Assembly (NCBI RefSeq): GCF_016591975.1
Contig: NZ_AP024169.1
Coordinates: forward strand, 1,068,501 to 1,132,500
Length of the DNA stretch: 64,000 bases
Origin: Anaeromicropila herbilytica
GTDB lineage: Bacteria > Bacillota > Clostridia > Lachnospirales > Lachnospiraceae
Direction of reading: 5' to 3'
Shown here: piece by piece, positions 15,491 to 25,817 of the stretch
How the letters are laid out: every line of letters begins with the position of its first letter
How positions within the stretch are numbered: position 1 is the first letter of the stretch
Position numbers and translations under genes: made by a program
Notes under the pieces: generated by a model
What the model was told of the DNA's origin: nothing
What the model saw: the letters and a program-made list of their open reading frames with translations, nothing else
Database searches by the model: none

Positions 15491-18409
15491 ATGTTAAGGT
15501 GCTTGCAACGGGGAAGAAATAAAATATTCATAGCGGTTTTTATATTCCTTTTAAGTGGTTTACTAATGAATCATTCTGTACTGAAAGCAAAAACAGATAC
15601 TTCATTAGATCAATATAAAGAAGATCTGGATTCTTATAGTGATTCCATTGGATATAACGAATATATAAAACAATATGATAACAATATTAGACCAACCTCA
15701 GAATATGTTATCAATGCCAAAGACTTTGTTCGTGTAGAGGGTATGAATGTATCTTACTACAATGATTATAAGGGAGTTAGCGGAACTTCTGTTTTAACAG
15801 ATGAGAAAGGTCTTATTGAATATGAAGTTAATGTTCAAGAAGAAGGCTTATATGATATGTCACTGCTATACTATCCAATTGAAGGAAAGAGCGCTGCAAT
15901 TCAAAGGGGTATCTTCATTGACGGAAAGCTACCATATAAGGAATTTAGTACTTTAGAATTTCAAAGAATTTGGGTAAATCAAACAAAAACTTGGGAAGTA
16001 GATAATCAAGGAAATGATTTGAAACCTAAACAAATAGAGGCACCTGATTGGATGTCGAGTTATTTATATGACAGCCAAGGATATGTAACAGATGCTCTTC
16101 CAGTTTATTTAACAAAAGGTGTACATACCATTACTCTTGTATCACAAAGAGAACCAATGTTACTTAGAAGCATTAGTTTGAAGAATGAAAAAGAAATTCA
16201 AAAATATAAAGAAGTAAAAAAAGAATACAAAGATAATGGGTATAAGAATTCATCAAAGAAAATGATTAAGATTAATGCAGAAGATGCTGATCGCAAATCA
16301 TCTCAAATGCTTTACCCAGTACAGGATAAATCTTCTCCATCCGTAACACCATATGACTCCAAAGAACTAAAGAATAATACAATAGGTGGAAACAACTGGA
16401 GATTGGTTGGCCAATGGATTGAATGGGATTTTAATGTAAAAGAATCCGGACTATATAACATATCACTACATGATAAGCAAAACTTTGTAAAAGGTATTTA
16501 TACATCTAGAAAAATTACAATAGATGGGAAAGTTCCATTCCAGGAATTGAGTGATTATGGTTTTAAATATACAGGTAACTGGAGAATGGAAAAGCTTGCA
16601 GATAAAAATGGAAAAGCGTATAAATTTTATTTGGAAAAAGGAAAACATACGATCCGAATGGAAGTTGTACTTGGCGATTTTTCAACAATTGTAAGTGATG
16701 TACAGGATATTATGATGAATCTTAACAGCATTTATCGTAAAGTAATACGAATTACAGGGGTTGCTCCTGATGAATTTCGTGATTATCAAATTGCAACTAG
16801 TATCCCAGGTCTTGCAGATGAGTTAAAGGTTCAAAGAGATCGATTAAATGATGTAATAAGTAGATTGAAAGCTGCAGCTGGTGCGGGTAGTGACAAGGAA
16901 ACTGTATTAATTACAATGAGAGATCAATTAGATACTTTAATTAAAGATGTTGAAAAATTCACGAAATTAGTAGGCTCTTATAAAATCAATACAACTGCAT
17001 TAGGTACTTGGATTACTCAGGTAATTGCTCAACCATTACAACTAGATACGATTTATATTTATTCGCCTAATTATAAGGCTCCAAAAGTGCATGACTCATT
17101 TTGGGATAAGTTAACACATGAAGCAAAGGCGTTATTTAATTCATTTATTATCGATTACAATAAAGTAGGTAATGTAACAAAAAGTGACAAGGAAACTAAG
17201 TCTATTACGTTGTGGGTAGGAACGGGACGTGATCAAGCAAATACAATTAAGGGACTTATCGATGAGACATTTACAAAAGAAACAGGAATTGGTGTAAATG
17301 TTATGTTGGTAGATATGAGTACATTACTTCAAGCAACTCTAGCAGGACAAGGGCCAGATGTAGCAATTCAAGTAGGTAATGATTTGCCTATGAATTATGG
17401 ACTTCGTAATGCTGTTGCGGATTTAAGTCAATTTTCAGATTTGGCTGAGGTAAGGAAAAGGTTCTACGATAGTGCTATGGTTCCGTTTGAATTTGATGGA
17501 AAAACCTATGCATTACCAGAAACACAGACTTTCCCAATGATGTTCTATCGTAAGGATATACTAAAAGAATTAAATCTTAAAGTACCACAAACTTGGGATG
17601 ATATGAAAGTAGCGATGTCTGTATTAAGTAAGAATCAGATGGAATTAGGAATGTTGCCAACTAACTTATCTCCACAGTTAGCTGAACAAGTATTTGCAAT
17701 GTTACTTTATCAAAACGGTGGTGAATATTACAACAAAGATGCAACAAAGTCAGCTTTAGACAGTGATGCAGCTATTAATGCATTTAAAGAATATACTGAG
17801 TTCTACACAGACTATAAGTTAGATAGAGAAACAAGTGTTGAAAATAGATTCCGTACTGGTGAATGTCCTATTATCATCGCTGACTACACAGTTTATAACA
17901 CACTCCAAGTATCTGCACCCGATATTAAAGGATTATGGGGATTCACAACGGTTCCTGGAACAGTGAAAGAAGATGGTAGTGTGGATCATACGGTATCTAG
18001 TACAGGACTAGGATGCGTTATGATGGATAGCGCGAAAGATAAAGAATCATCTTGGGAATTCATGAAATGGTGGACATCCGCTGATACACAGACACTTTAT
18101 GGTAGAGAACTTGAAGGCTTAATGGGTGCAGCAGCTAGATATCCTACAGCAAATATTGAAGCATTTTCGGAACTACCATGGCCAACAGACGATTTTGAAG
18201 CTCTTAAGGAACAATTCAAAACAGTAAAAGGTATTCCACAAGTACCGGGTGGATATTATTCTTGGAGAAACGTGAATAATGCTTTTTACAAGGTGGTAGT
18301 TGAAAATTCTATGGCTCCTAGAGAAGCATTAATGGAATATGTAAGATATATCAATGATGAAATAAATAATAAACGAGATGAATTTGGCTTACCATTAGCG
18401 GATAATTAG
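15491..18409 (+). CDS. Giant extracellular solute-binding protein with carbohydrate-binding-like domains
   Basis: The 972-residue protein has an N-terminal hydrophobic segment (residues 11-33) but no lipobox cysteine, so it is secreted or held by an uncleaved anchor. Two beta-sandwich regions resembling CBM6/CBM35 modules lie at about 73-240 and 260-405, each with GLYxxSL...GKxPF...KGxHTI patterns. A helical linker follows (about 430-560). The C-terminal 400 residues are a family 1 sugar-binding protein (SITLWVGTGR, PDVAIQVG, FYRKDILKELNL, PQTWDDMK). The usual length of such proteins is about 430. It leads the operon; two permeases follow within 20 bases. This design suggests capture of a polymer or large oligosaccharide. 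Confidence 0.85.
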   Translation: MLRCLQRGRNKIFIAVFIFLLSGLLMNHSVLKAKTDTSLDQYKEDLDSYSDSIGYNEYIKQYDNNIRPTSEYVINAKDFVRVEGMNVSYYNDYKGVSGTSVLTDEKGLIEYEVNVQEEGLYDMSLLYYPIEGKSAAIQRGIFIDGKLPYKEFSTLEFQRIWVNQTKTWEVDNQGNDLKPKQIEAPDWMSSYLYDSQGYVTDALPVYLTKGVHTITLVSQREPMLLRSISLKNEKEIQKYKEVKKEYKDNGYKNSSKKMIKINAEDADRKSSQMLYPVQDKSSPSVTPYDSKELKNNTIGGNNWRLVGQWIEWDFNVKESGLYNISLHDKQNFVKGIYTSRKITIDGKVPFQELSDYGFKYTGNWRMEKLADKNGKAYKFYLEKGKHTIRMEVVLGDFSTIVSDVQDIMMNLNSIYRKVIRITGVAPDEFRDYQIATSIPGLADELKVQRDRLNDVISRLKAAAGAGSDKETVLITMRDQLDTLIKDVEKFTKLVGSYKINTTALGTWITQVIAQPLQLDTIYIYSPNYKAPKVHDSFWDKLTHEAKALFNSFIIDYNKVGNVTKSDKETKSITLWVGTGRDQANTIKGLIDETFTKETGIGVNVMLVDMSTLLQATLAGQGPDVAIQVGNDLPMNYGLRNAVADLSQFSDLAEVRKRFYDSAMVPFEFDGKTYALPETQTFPMMFYRKDILKELNLKVPQTWDDMKVAMSVLSKNQMELGMLPTNLSPQLAEQVFAMLLYQNGGEYYNKDATKSALDSDAAINAFKEYTEFYTDYKLDRETSVENRFRTGECPIIIADYTVYNTLQVSAPDIKGLWGFTTVPGTVKEDGSVDHTVSSTGLGCVMMDSAKDKESSWEFMKWWTSADTQTLYGRELEGLMGAAARYPTANIEAFSELPWPTDDFEALKEQFKTVKGIPQVPGGYYSWRNVNNAFYKVVVENSMAPREALMEYVRYINDEINNKRDEFGLPLADN

Positions 18410-18428
18410 GAAAGAGGGGAACAGAAAA

Positions 18429-19337
18429 TTGCAGAAAAAGAATAGCTATTCATTGAAAAATGAAATCATTAGAAATAAAGCTTCCTACATAATGTTAGCA
18501 CCTTATTTCATACTATTTTTCTTGTTTACGGTACTGCCAGTGTTAGCTTCTATCGTATTGAGTTTTACGCATTTTAATATGTTGGAATTTCCGACTTTTG
18601 CAGGGTGGTCTAATTATTTAAAGTTATTTCTGGAAGATGATATCTTTATGCTGGCTATAAAGAATACATTTATATTTGCGGTTATAACAGGACCTGTAAG
18701 TTATTTTATGTGTTTAATATTTGCATGGATTATTAATGAATTCAAAGGAAAGCTTCGTGCAATATTAACATTAGTGTTTTATGCACCATCTATCTCAGGT
18801 AATGCTTATCTAATTTGGAATCTTGTTCTTTCTGGTGATAGATATGGTTATTTAAATAGCTGGTTAATGAAATGGGGATTCTTAAATGCACCAATCCAAT
18901 GGATGAAAACTGCAAAATATGTACTACCTTTCCTAATAATTGTGCAGTTATGGTTATCATTAGGTACTGGTTTCCTTACATTTATTGCTGGTCTCCAGAC
19001 GGTAGACAAATCATTATATGAAGCTGGTGCAATGGATGGAATTAAGAATAGATGGCAGGAATTATGGTTTATTACACTTCCATCTATGAAACCACAGTTA
19101 ATGTTCGGTGCGGTTATGCAGATAACACAAGCATTTGCAGTAGCTGATATATCAATTCAATTAGCAGGTAATCCGAGTGTTAACTATTCAGGTGCAACAG
19201 TAGTAACCCACTTAATGGATTATGGTACAACAAGATTTGAAATGGGTTATGCATCTGCAATAGCAACAGTATTATTTATCGTTATGATAGGTACAAATAA
19301 ATTAGTTCAAAAGATTCTTGGAAAGGTAGGACAGTAG
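18429..19337 (+). CDS. Sugar ABC transporter permease (MalF-like)
   Basis: The 302-residue inner-membrane permease has about six transmembrane helices and the EAA loop near YEAGAMDGIKNRWQELWFIT, which docks the ATPase. It starts with TTG (18429), preceded by GAGGGG. Together with the next gene it should form the heterodimeric channel served by the large binding protein upstream. No ATPase gene is in the locus, so a shared MsmX-type ATPase elsewhere is likely. Confidence 0.9.
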   Translation: MQKKNSYSLKNEIIRNKASYIMLAPYFILFFLFTVLPVLASIVLSFTHFNMLEFPTFAGWSNYLKLFLEDDIFMLAIKNTFIFAVITGPVSYFMCLIFAWIINEFKGKLRAILTLVFYAPSISGNAYLIWNLVLSGDRYGYLNSWLMKWGFLNAPIQWMKTAKYVLPFLIIVQLWLSLGTGFLTFIAGLQTVDKSLYEAGAMDGIKNRWQELWFITLPSMKPQLMFGAVMQITQAFAVADISIQLAGNPSVNYSGATVVTHLMDYGTTRFEMGYASAIATVLFIVMIGTNKLVQKILGKVGQ

Positions 19338-19338
19338 T

Positions 19339-20226
19339 ATGGCAAGAGATTACATGAAACCAAGACGTCGATTTTTCCATAAAGAAAAACAGTTAAATCG
19401 TTCCAAAGCTGGAAATACAACATTGTTCGTTCTCATGGCCATATGTGGTGTGTTTATGGTTATGCCTCTGGTTTTAATTTTTAATAATGCATTAAAACCA
19501 CTAGATGAACTTTTTATCTATCCTCCAAGAATTTTTGTTAGAAACCCATCCATAACTAATTTTTCAGATTTGTTTGTGTTAATGTCTGGGTCATGGGTTC
19601 CATTTAGTAGATATATATTTAATACCTTAATTATAACCGGAGTAGGTACGGTGGGGCATGTAATATTTGCTTCACTAGCAGCTTATCCATTGGCAAAAAA
19701 TGATTTTCCGGGCAAGAAGTTTTTATTTGGTATGGTAGTTCTATCTCTTATGTTCTCTTATAACGTAACTGCAATACCAAACTATATGATTATCTCTTGG
19801 TTAGGTATCAATAATACATATTTAGCAGTTATTTTACCAGCATTCTCCTATGGATTAGGCTTGTATCTGATGAAACAGTTTATTGAACAACTTCCAGACT
19901 CGCTAATGGAATCCGCTAGACTAGATGGAGCAAGTGAATATAAGACTTTTTGGTCAATTATTATGCCAAATGTAAAACCAGCTTGGTTAACATTAGCAAT
20001 ATTTCAGTTCCAAACTTTATGGGGAAACACAGGAACGTCCTTCCTTAGAAGTGAGCAGTTAAAACCATTACAATATGCCTTACAGCAAATTGTAGCAGGT
20101 GGTGCAGCGAGAGCAGGAGCTTCGGCAGCAGTTCAGTTTATTATTGCAGCAATTCCAATTACATTTTTTATCGTTTGTCAAAGTAATGTAATTGAAACAA
20201 TGACTACATCAGGTATGAAAGAATAG
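19339..20226 (+). CDS. Sugar ABC transporter permease (MalG-like)
   Basis: The 295-residue permease has six predicted helices and the EAA motif MESARLDGASEYKTFW. It starts one base after the stop of the upstream permease, so the two are translated together. The cytoplasmic N-terminus is strongly basic (KPRRRFFHKEK). Substrate is not deducible from the permease alone. Confidence 0.9.
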   Translation: MARDYMKPRRRFFHKEKQLNRSKAGNTTLFVLMAICGVFMVMPLVLIFNNALKPLDELFIYPPRIFVRNPSITNFSDLFVLMSGSWVPFSRYIFNTLIITGVGTVGHVIFASLAAYPLAKNDFPGKKFLFGMVVLSLMFSYNVTAIPNYMIISWLGINNTYLAVILPAFSYGLGLYLMKQFIEQLPDSLMESARLDGASEYKTFWSIIMPNVKPAWLTLAIFQFQTLWGNTGTSFLRSEQLKPLQYALQQIVAGGAARAGASAAVQFIIAAIPITFFIVCQSNVIETMTTSGMKE

Positions 20227-20237
20227 GAGGGATAAGA

Positions 20238-21686
20238 ATGAGAAAAAAGAGATTGTTATTTATCCCCTTAATGATTGCATTAATGCTTACTTTTAATACA
20301 ATCGCTTACGCAGATGATGTACCTTATGATACATATAATTATGATTCTTGGGGAGATATTGTATATACACCTGCAGCATATGTGCCAGAAAAGCATCTAT
20401 CAGGTGCAGATCTTGGAATTGGGAATTTTGTTACACCACAGGATTTCTACGTGACAGACGATGGTTATATTTATGTTGCTGATACGGGAAATAATCGAAT
20501 TGTTGTAACAACAAAAGATTGGAAATTAGTTAAAGTTATAGATCAGTTTATGAATGATGGAAAAAAAGATGGATTTAAATCACCATCAGGAATCTATGTA
20601 ACGAAGGATAAAAGAGTATATATAGCAGATACAGATAATAACCGAGTTGTAGCACTTAAAGATGACGGATCACTTTATCAAATTATTAGTAATCCTAAAT
20701 CAGAGGTATTAGCAGATAACTTTGTATTTACACCTCAAAAGGTAACAGTTGATTATGCGAATCGTGTATATGTTATCGCAAAGGGTATGTTCCAAGGAAT
20801 TATGGCATTTGATGAAACGGGTAATTTTACAAGCTTTAGTGGAACAATAAATGTTCAGATAACAACTCTAGAAAAGATATGGAGAAAGTTCTCAACAAAG
20901 GCACAAAGATCAAGACAATCTTTGTTCATACCAACTGAATTTACAGGAATTGATGTTGATAGTGATGGATTTGTCTTTGCGACAAATGTTGATAATGAGG
21001 GTACACAAGCTGTTAGAAGATTAAATCCAAAAGGGCAGGACGTAATAGATAAAAATGATAAGTATAAACTTGGAGGAGATTTGATATTCCGTTTGATGGG
21101 TGATTATTCAGGAGCATCACACATTTCAGACATCGTGGTTAGAGAAAAGGGAATCTATAGTGTGGTCGATTCAACAAGAGGAAGAATCTTCACTTATGAC
21201 CATGAAGGTAATCTGTTATATATCTTTGGTGGATTGGGAAGTCAAATGGGTACCTTTAAGATGCCGACAGCAATTGAAAAAATTGATGATAATATAGCTG
21301 TATTGGATTCAACCAATGCTGAAGTACTAACTTTTTCAGAAACAGAGTATGGTAAATTAATTAATGAAGCAGTTGGTTTAAGATATGATGGAGATGAAAC
21401 TAAGGCAGTTGAGAAGTGGAAACAAGTATTAAAATTGGATTCCAATTACGAATTAGCTTATGTTGGTATTGGAAAGTCCTATCTTGCAGCTGGTAAGAAC
21501 AAGCTTGCTATGAAATACTTAAAATTAGGAATGAATAAAGAATATTATTCGATTGCTTTTAAAAGATATCGAAATGATATATTAAAAGATAATCTAGGAT
21601 ATATCCTTACGGGAGTTGTTGTTATAATAGCTGGATATTCCGTTGTATCCCGTGTGAAGAAGCATAAAAGAGAGGAGCAGAATTAA
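20238..21686 (+). CDS. Secreted NHL-repeat/TPR membrane-anchored protein
   Basis: The 482-residue protein has a signal peptide (MRKKRLLFIPLMIALML, cut near AYA-DD), then about six NHL-type beta-propeller repeats (for example DGYIYVADTGNNRIVV and RVYIADTDNNRVVAL) over residues 55-370. A TPR-like pair follows (about 375-435, GKSYLAAGKNKLAMKYLKLG), then a C-terminal transmembrane helix near 450-470 and a basic tail. It is thus an extracellular propeller tethered to the membrane. It sits between transporter and YIP1 genes. NHL propellers bind proteins or glycans; its role here is inferred as docking or sensing. Confidence 0.78.
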   Translation: MRKKRLLFIPLMIALMLTFNTIAYADDVPYDTYNYDSWGDIVYTPAAYVPEKHLSGADLGIGNFVTPQDFYVTDDGYIYVADTGNNRIVVTTKDWKLVKVIDQFMNDGKKDGFKSPSGIYVTKDKRVYIADTDNNRVVALKDDGSLYQIISNPKSEVLADNFVFTPQKVTVDYANRVYVIAKGMFQGIMAFDETGNFTSFSGTINVQITTLEKIWRKFSTKAQRSRQSLFIPTEFTGIDVDSDGFVFATNVDNEGTQAVRRLNPKGQDVIDKNDKYKLGGDLIFRLMGDYSGASHISDIVVREKGIYSVVDSTRGRIFTYDHEGNLLYIFGGLGSQMGTFKMPTAIEKIDDNIAVLDSTNAEVLTFSETEYGKLINEAVGLRYDGDETKAVEKWKQVLKLDSNYELAYVGIGKSYLAAGKNKLAMKYLKLGMNKEYYSIAFKRYRNDILKDNLGYILTGVVVIIAGYSVVSRVKKHKREEQN

Positions 21687-22306
21687 TGTCAAAAGAAAAA
21701 TTACTTTATCCTTTTTATATATTGACACATCCTATGGATGGCTTTTACGAAGTTAGGCATAGGGAAAAAGGAAGTGTTCCTCTTTCATTGTTGATATTGT
21801 TACTATTTAGTATATCATTTAGTATAAATAAGCGTTATGCAGGTTTTGTAGTAAATGATATCAATCCATTAAGTGTAAATAGTTTTCAGGATTTTAAAGG
21901 TATATTTGCTCTGTTTTTTCTTTTTTGTGTAGCAAATTGGTCGATTACTTGCCTTGTTGAAGGAGAAGGTCGATTAAAAGATATTGTAACGGTTGTAGGA
22001 TATGCAACATTACCATTAGTATTAGCTTATATTCCAGCCACTTTATTTTCTCAGATAATAGCAGAAAATGAAGAAGCATTTTACTATTTGGTGCTAGGCA
22101 TAGCAATCGCTTGGTTCTTACTTCTAATTTTTATAGGGATTATGACAGTGCATAATTTCACATTTGGGAAGATGATAGGAACATTAATCTGTACATTTAT
22201 TGCAATGTTAATTATTATCTTTATAATATTGCTAATCATGACATTAATTCAACAAGTATACACTTTCTTTGAAAGTATATATACAGAATTACTGTTTAGA
22301 GTATAG
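21686..22306 (+). CDS. YIP1-family integral membrane protein
   Basis: The 206-residue protein has about five transmembrane helices and the soluble start LLYPFYILTHPMDGFYEVRHREKGS, typical of bacterial YIP1-domain proteins in sugar-transport loci. Its ATG overlaps the preceding stop (TAATG), which couples it to the NHL/TPR protein. Function is unknown. The tight coupling suggests that the two form a membrane complex. Confidence 0.72.
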   Translation: MSKEKLLYPFYILTHPMDGFYEVRHREKGSVPLSLLILLLFSISFSINKRYAGFVVNDINPLSVNSFQDFKGIFALFFLFCVANWSITCLVEGEGRLKDIVTVVGYATLPLVLAYIPATLFSQIIAENEEAFYYLVLGIAIAWFLLLIFIGIMTVHNFTFGKMIGTLICTFIAMLIIIFIILLIMTLIQQVYTFFESIYTELLFRV

Positions 22307-22318
22307 GAGGACGGTGGT

Positions 22319-24895
22319 ATGAAGAAAAAAACTAGATATATACTAATCGGAATAGCCGTTATCTTATTAGCAGCCATTGGATATGCTAGTTATTTATGTT
22401 TACATTTCTTTTTCTATGATAAGTACAAAGAAGCATTACCTACTTACAAATATGAAAAAGGTACTGAATATAAAGGTTTATCAGATACTACAAATAATGT
22501 AGCAGGAATGGAATTAGTTGCAGAAAATGATGATCTTAAATTATATACTAATCCGACGACTACTGAGATTGCTGTATATGATAAGAGAACTGGCGAAACT
22601 ACATATTCCAATCCAATCGATAAAGATAATGACAAATTGGCAACTGGTACAAATAAATCTTTACTAAACTCACAATTAGTAATTGATTATTATGATAAGA
22701 CACGTACTATAGTTACAATGAATAGTTATGACTTATCAACAAAGAATAATCAATTTAAAGCTGAATCAATAAAAAACGGTATTAGATATACATATACATT
22801 TGGTGATTTATCAAGTAAAACAGGTATTGTACCTCAGTATATCACAGAAAAAAGATTGCAAAGTTTAATTCTTGATAAACTTTCTGGATCAGATTTAAGA
22901 CTTGTAAAAGGAAAGTTTGCTGAATCAAAAACAGTAAAAGGTTACTTGGAATTAAATACTGCAGCTACTAAGTCAAAAATTGGTATGAAAAAATTAAATG
23001 ATGCTTTTACAAAAGCAGGGTATACAGAAAAAGATTATAACGAAGATAAAGCAGCAGCAACTGGTGAGAGTGAAGAGAATATTACATTTACCATTCCACT
23101 AGAATATCGTTTGGATGGTGACAGTTTGGTAGTAACAGTCCCAACCAAAGAGATTAAAGAAACAGGTGAGGCTAAGCTTGCTAATATCGAGATGCTCCGA
23201 TTCTTTGGTGCGGCAGGAACAAATGAAAATGGTTATATGTTAGTTCCTAATGGTTCGGGTTCTTTAATTAATTTTAATAATGGTAAGAAGAATGAACAAT
23301 ATAATCAATATGTATATGGAATGGATCCAGTATCTATGGGATATACCGTTGTAGAAAGTACAGAGAAAGCAAGACTTCCAATCTTCGGAATAAAAAGAGA
23401 TAATTCAGCAATATTTGCTTCAATTGAAAGCGGAGATACTGTTTCTAACATCATCGCAGATGTATCGGGTAAACTAAATAGTTACAATTATGTTTATCCA
23501 ACCTTCCATATTAGAGAAGGAGAAAAATTATCGATGTTTGGTACAACAGGAGCTTCATCAGAACTTCCAGTTGTTGAAAAGAACTTTTATAAATTAGATC
23601 TAACAGTAAAATACTCATTTTTAAAGAAAGATGAAGCTAGTTATTCTGGAATGGCTAATCATTACAGAAATGAGTTAATCGAAAAAGGAGTGTTATCTAA
23701 GAAACAAAATGACAGTAAGTTACCTTTTTACTTAGATATACTTGGTGGGGTTCGTAAAAAAGAATTTATTGCTGGTGTGCCTCATAACACGGTTTATCCA
23801 ATGACTACATTTAATCAGGCAAAAGATATAATAGATAAATTTTATGATGCAGACATTAAAAATCTTCGAGTTAACTATAAAGGTTGGTTCAATGGAGGTT
23901 ACTATAATTCAGTATCGAACAAAATAAAAGTAATGAAAAAACTTGGCGGAAAAAGTGATCTTGAGGACTTAACTAACTATATTGAAAAAGAAGGCGGTAA
24001 ACTCTTTGTAGATACAGCATTCCAAAATGTAACTTATTCATCAAGTAAATTCAATTATATGCTTGAAGCTTCAAGATACTATACAGGTAGGGCTGTTATG
24101 TATGGCAAGGTTAATCCAGGAACGTTAAGACAAACAAGTGATCTTGGTGGATATAGTGAATTGTTATATTATGTTATGTCACCAAAATTCCTGGTTCGTT
24201 ATGTAGATTCTTTTAGTAATAAAATTAAGAATTATAATGTAACAGGTGTTTCATTAAGAGATTTAGGAGATGTATTACAATCAGATAAGAGAAGAACAGA
24301 GATTATCAACCGTGAAGAAGCAAAGTATGTTGTGAAGAATGAACTTAATACATTAAAAGAAACGAATAAAGATTTGATGATAAAAGGTGGTAATTATTAT
24401 TCTCTTGGATATGCTACTGATTTAACAGACGTACCAACAAGTGCGAATGAATTCTATATCATTGATCAAGAAGTTCCTTTCTATGAGATGGTGCTTCATG
24501 GATGTGTTGATTATACTGGTAGTTCTATTAATTTGAATGATAGTTATAATAAGCAAGACATTCTTTTGAAAATGATTGAAGATGGAGCAGCACCACATTT
24601 TATTCTTTCTTATAAGAGTTCAAGTAATATTAAATATACTGGTACAAATGATATGTATGCCACTTATTACAAGAATTGGATTAATGATGCGAAAGATATA
24701 TATATAAGTGTAAATGAAGTTTTAAAAAATGTTGAGAATAGTAATATTATTAATCATGAAATATTAGATAATTCTTTAGTAAAAGTTACATACGACAATG
24801 GAGTAATCATTTATATTAACAAAGGTAATGAGTCAGTGGCAGCAGATGGTATCACAGTTAATGCAAAAAGTTATGTAGTCAAGGGGGTAGAATAA
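22319..24895 (+). CDS. Membrane-anchored DUF5696-type protein, possible glycosidase
   Basis: The 858-residue protein has one N-terminal transmembrane helix (residues 7-30) and a long outside part. Residues about 50-450 look like a beta-sandwich; residues about 465-770 look like an alternating beta/alpha barrel with LRVNYKGWFNGGYYN, GGKLFVDTAFQN, TGVSLRDLGD and EFYIIDQEVPFY segments; a small beta domain ends the protein. The layout recalls GH36/GH101-type glycosidases. DUF5696 is a name from memory of such loci. No proven catalytic pair can be assigned by eye. It lies 12 bases after the YIP1 gene and overlaps the next permease by TAATG. Confidence 0.65.
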   Translation: MKKKTRYILIGIAVILLAAIGYASYLCLHFFFYDKYKEALPTYKYEKGTEYKGLSDTTNNVAGMELVAENDDLKLYTNPTTTEIAVYDKRTGETTYSNPIDKDNDKLATGTNKSLLNSQLVIDYYDKTRTIVTMNSYDLSTKNNQFKAESIKNGIRYTYTFGDLSSKTGIVPQYITEKRLQSLILDKLSGSDLRLVKGKFAESKTVKGYLELNTAATKSKIGMKKLNDAFTKAGYTEKDYNEDKAAATGESEENITFTIPLEYRLDGDSLVVTVPTKEIKETGEAKLANIEMLRFFGAAGTNENGYMLVPNGSGSLINFNNGKKNEQYNQYVYGMDPVSMGYTVVESTEKARLPIFGIKRDNSAIFASIESGDTVSNIIADVSGKLNSYNYVYPTFHIREGEKLSMFGTTGASSELPVVEKNFYKLDLTVKYSFLKKDEASYSGMANHYRNELIEKGVLSKKQNDSKLPFYLDILGGVRKKEFIAGVPHNTVYPMTTFNQAKDIIDKFYDADIKNLRVNYKGWFNGGYYNSVSNKIKVMKKLGGKSDLEDLTNYIEKEGGKLFVDTAFQNVTYSSSKFNYMLEASRYYTGRAVMYGKVNPGTLRQTSDLGGYSELLYYVMSPKFLVRYVDSFSNKIKNYNVTGVSLRDLGDVLQSDKRRTEIINREEAKYVVKNELNTLKETNKDLMIKGGNYYSLGYATDLTDVPTSANEFYIIDQEVPFYEMVLHGCVDYTGSSINLNDSYNKQDILLKMIEDGAAPHFILSYKSSSNIKYTGTNDMYATYYKNWINDAKDIYISVNEVLKNVENSNIINHEILDNSLVKVTYDNGVIIYINKGNESVAADGITVNAKSYVVKGVE

Positions 24896-25803
24896 TGAAA
24901 TCAAAGAAACTTACACTCATGCAAAAAAGGGCGTTGACAGGTCTGATTTTCATTTCTCCTTGGTTAGTTGGATTTATTGTATTCTACCTTGTCAGCTTAA
25001 TTAAAACAATACAATTTAGTTTGTGTAAAGTAAGTGTAGCTGACACTGGTGGTTATGCATTGGCATTTAAAGGGTTATCCAATTTTAAGTATGCATTATT
25101 TCAAGATGCTGACTTTAACCAGATTTTGGTCAATTCGGTAATAGGAATGCTTGTTGATATGCCCTTAATCATCTTCTTTAGTTTGTTCATGGCAATTTTA
25201 CTAAATCAGAAGTTTAAGGGAAGAACAATTGTAAGAGCAATATTTTTTATTCCAGTTATTATGAATGCGGGAGCAATCAATGATGCACTTGAATTAGCGA
25301 GACAGTTAATTGCTGGAGGTCTAAGTGCTGTTGCATCAGATGCTGGTACATCATCTAGTGGAGTTAATGTTTATTTCTTATTTGATACATTTTCAGAGTT
25401 AGGAATTCCACGAGGATTGATTGACTATATTATTGGAGCAGTTTCAAGATCTTATGATATTGTTAGAGCATCTGGTGTTCAGATTATTATATTCTTGGCG
25501 GCACTTCAATCGGTGCCTGGATCATTATATGAAGTATCAAAAATTGAAGGCGCAACCGCATATGAAACATTTTGGAAAGTAACATTCCCTATGGTTACAC
25601 CATTGATTTTAACAAATGTAGTTTATACCATCGTTGATTCATTTGTTACTAGTGATGTAGTAGATATGGCATATAAAGTAGCAATTACAGATCACAAATA
25701 TGGTATTAGCTCTGCAATGAGCTTATTAAGTACTGGTGTAGTAAGTATTGTATTAATTATAGTTGGTATCTTAGTCTCGAGAAAGACATTCTACTATAAC
25801 TAG
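24895..25803 (+). CDS. Sugar ABC transporter permease, second system
   Basis: The 302-residue permease has six helices and the EAA motif YEVSKIEGATAYETFWKVTFP. Its ATG overlaps the stop of the DUF5696-type gene, so translation is coupled. It carries a longer outside loop (about residues 130-190) than the first-system permease. The partner is the next gene. Confidence 0.9.
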   Translation: MKSKKLTLMQKRALTGLIFISPWLVGFIVFYLVSLIKTIQFSLCKVSVADTGGYALAFKGLSNFKYALFQDADFNQILVNSVIGMLVDMPLIIFFSLFMAILLNQKFKGRTIVRAIFFIPVIMNAGAINDALELARQLIAGGLSAVASDAGTSSSGVNVYFLFDTFSELGIPRGLIDYIIGAVSRSYDIVRASGVQIIIFLAALQSVPGSLYEVSKIEGATAYETFWKVTFPMVTPLILTNVVYTIVDSFVTSDVVDMAYKVAITDHKYGISSAMSLLSTGVVSIVLIIVGILVSRKTFYYN

Positions 25804-25817
25804 AAGGAGGAGTAAAA

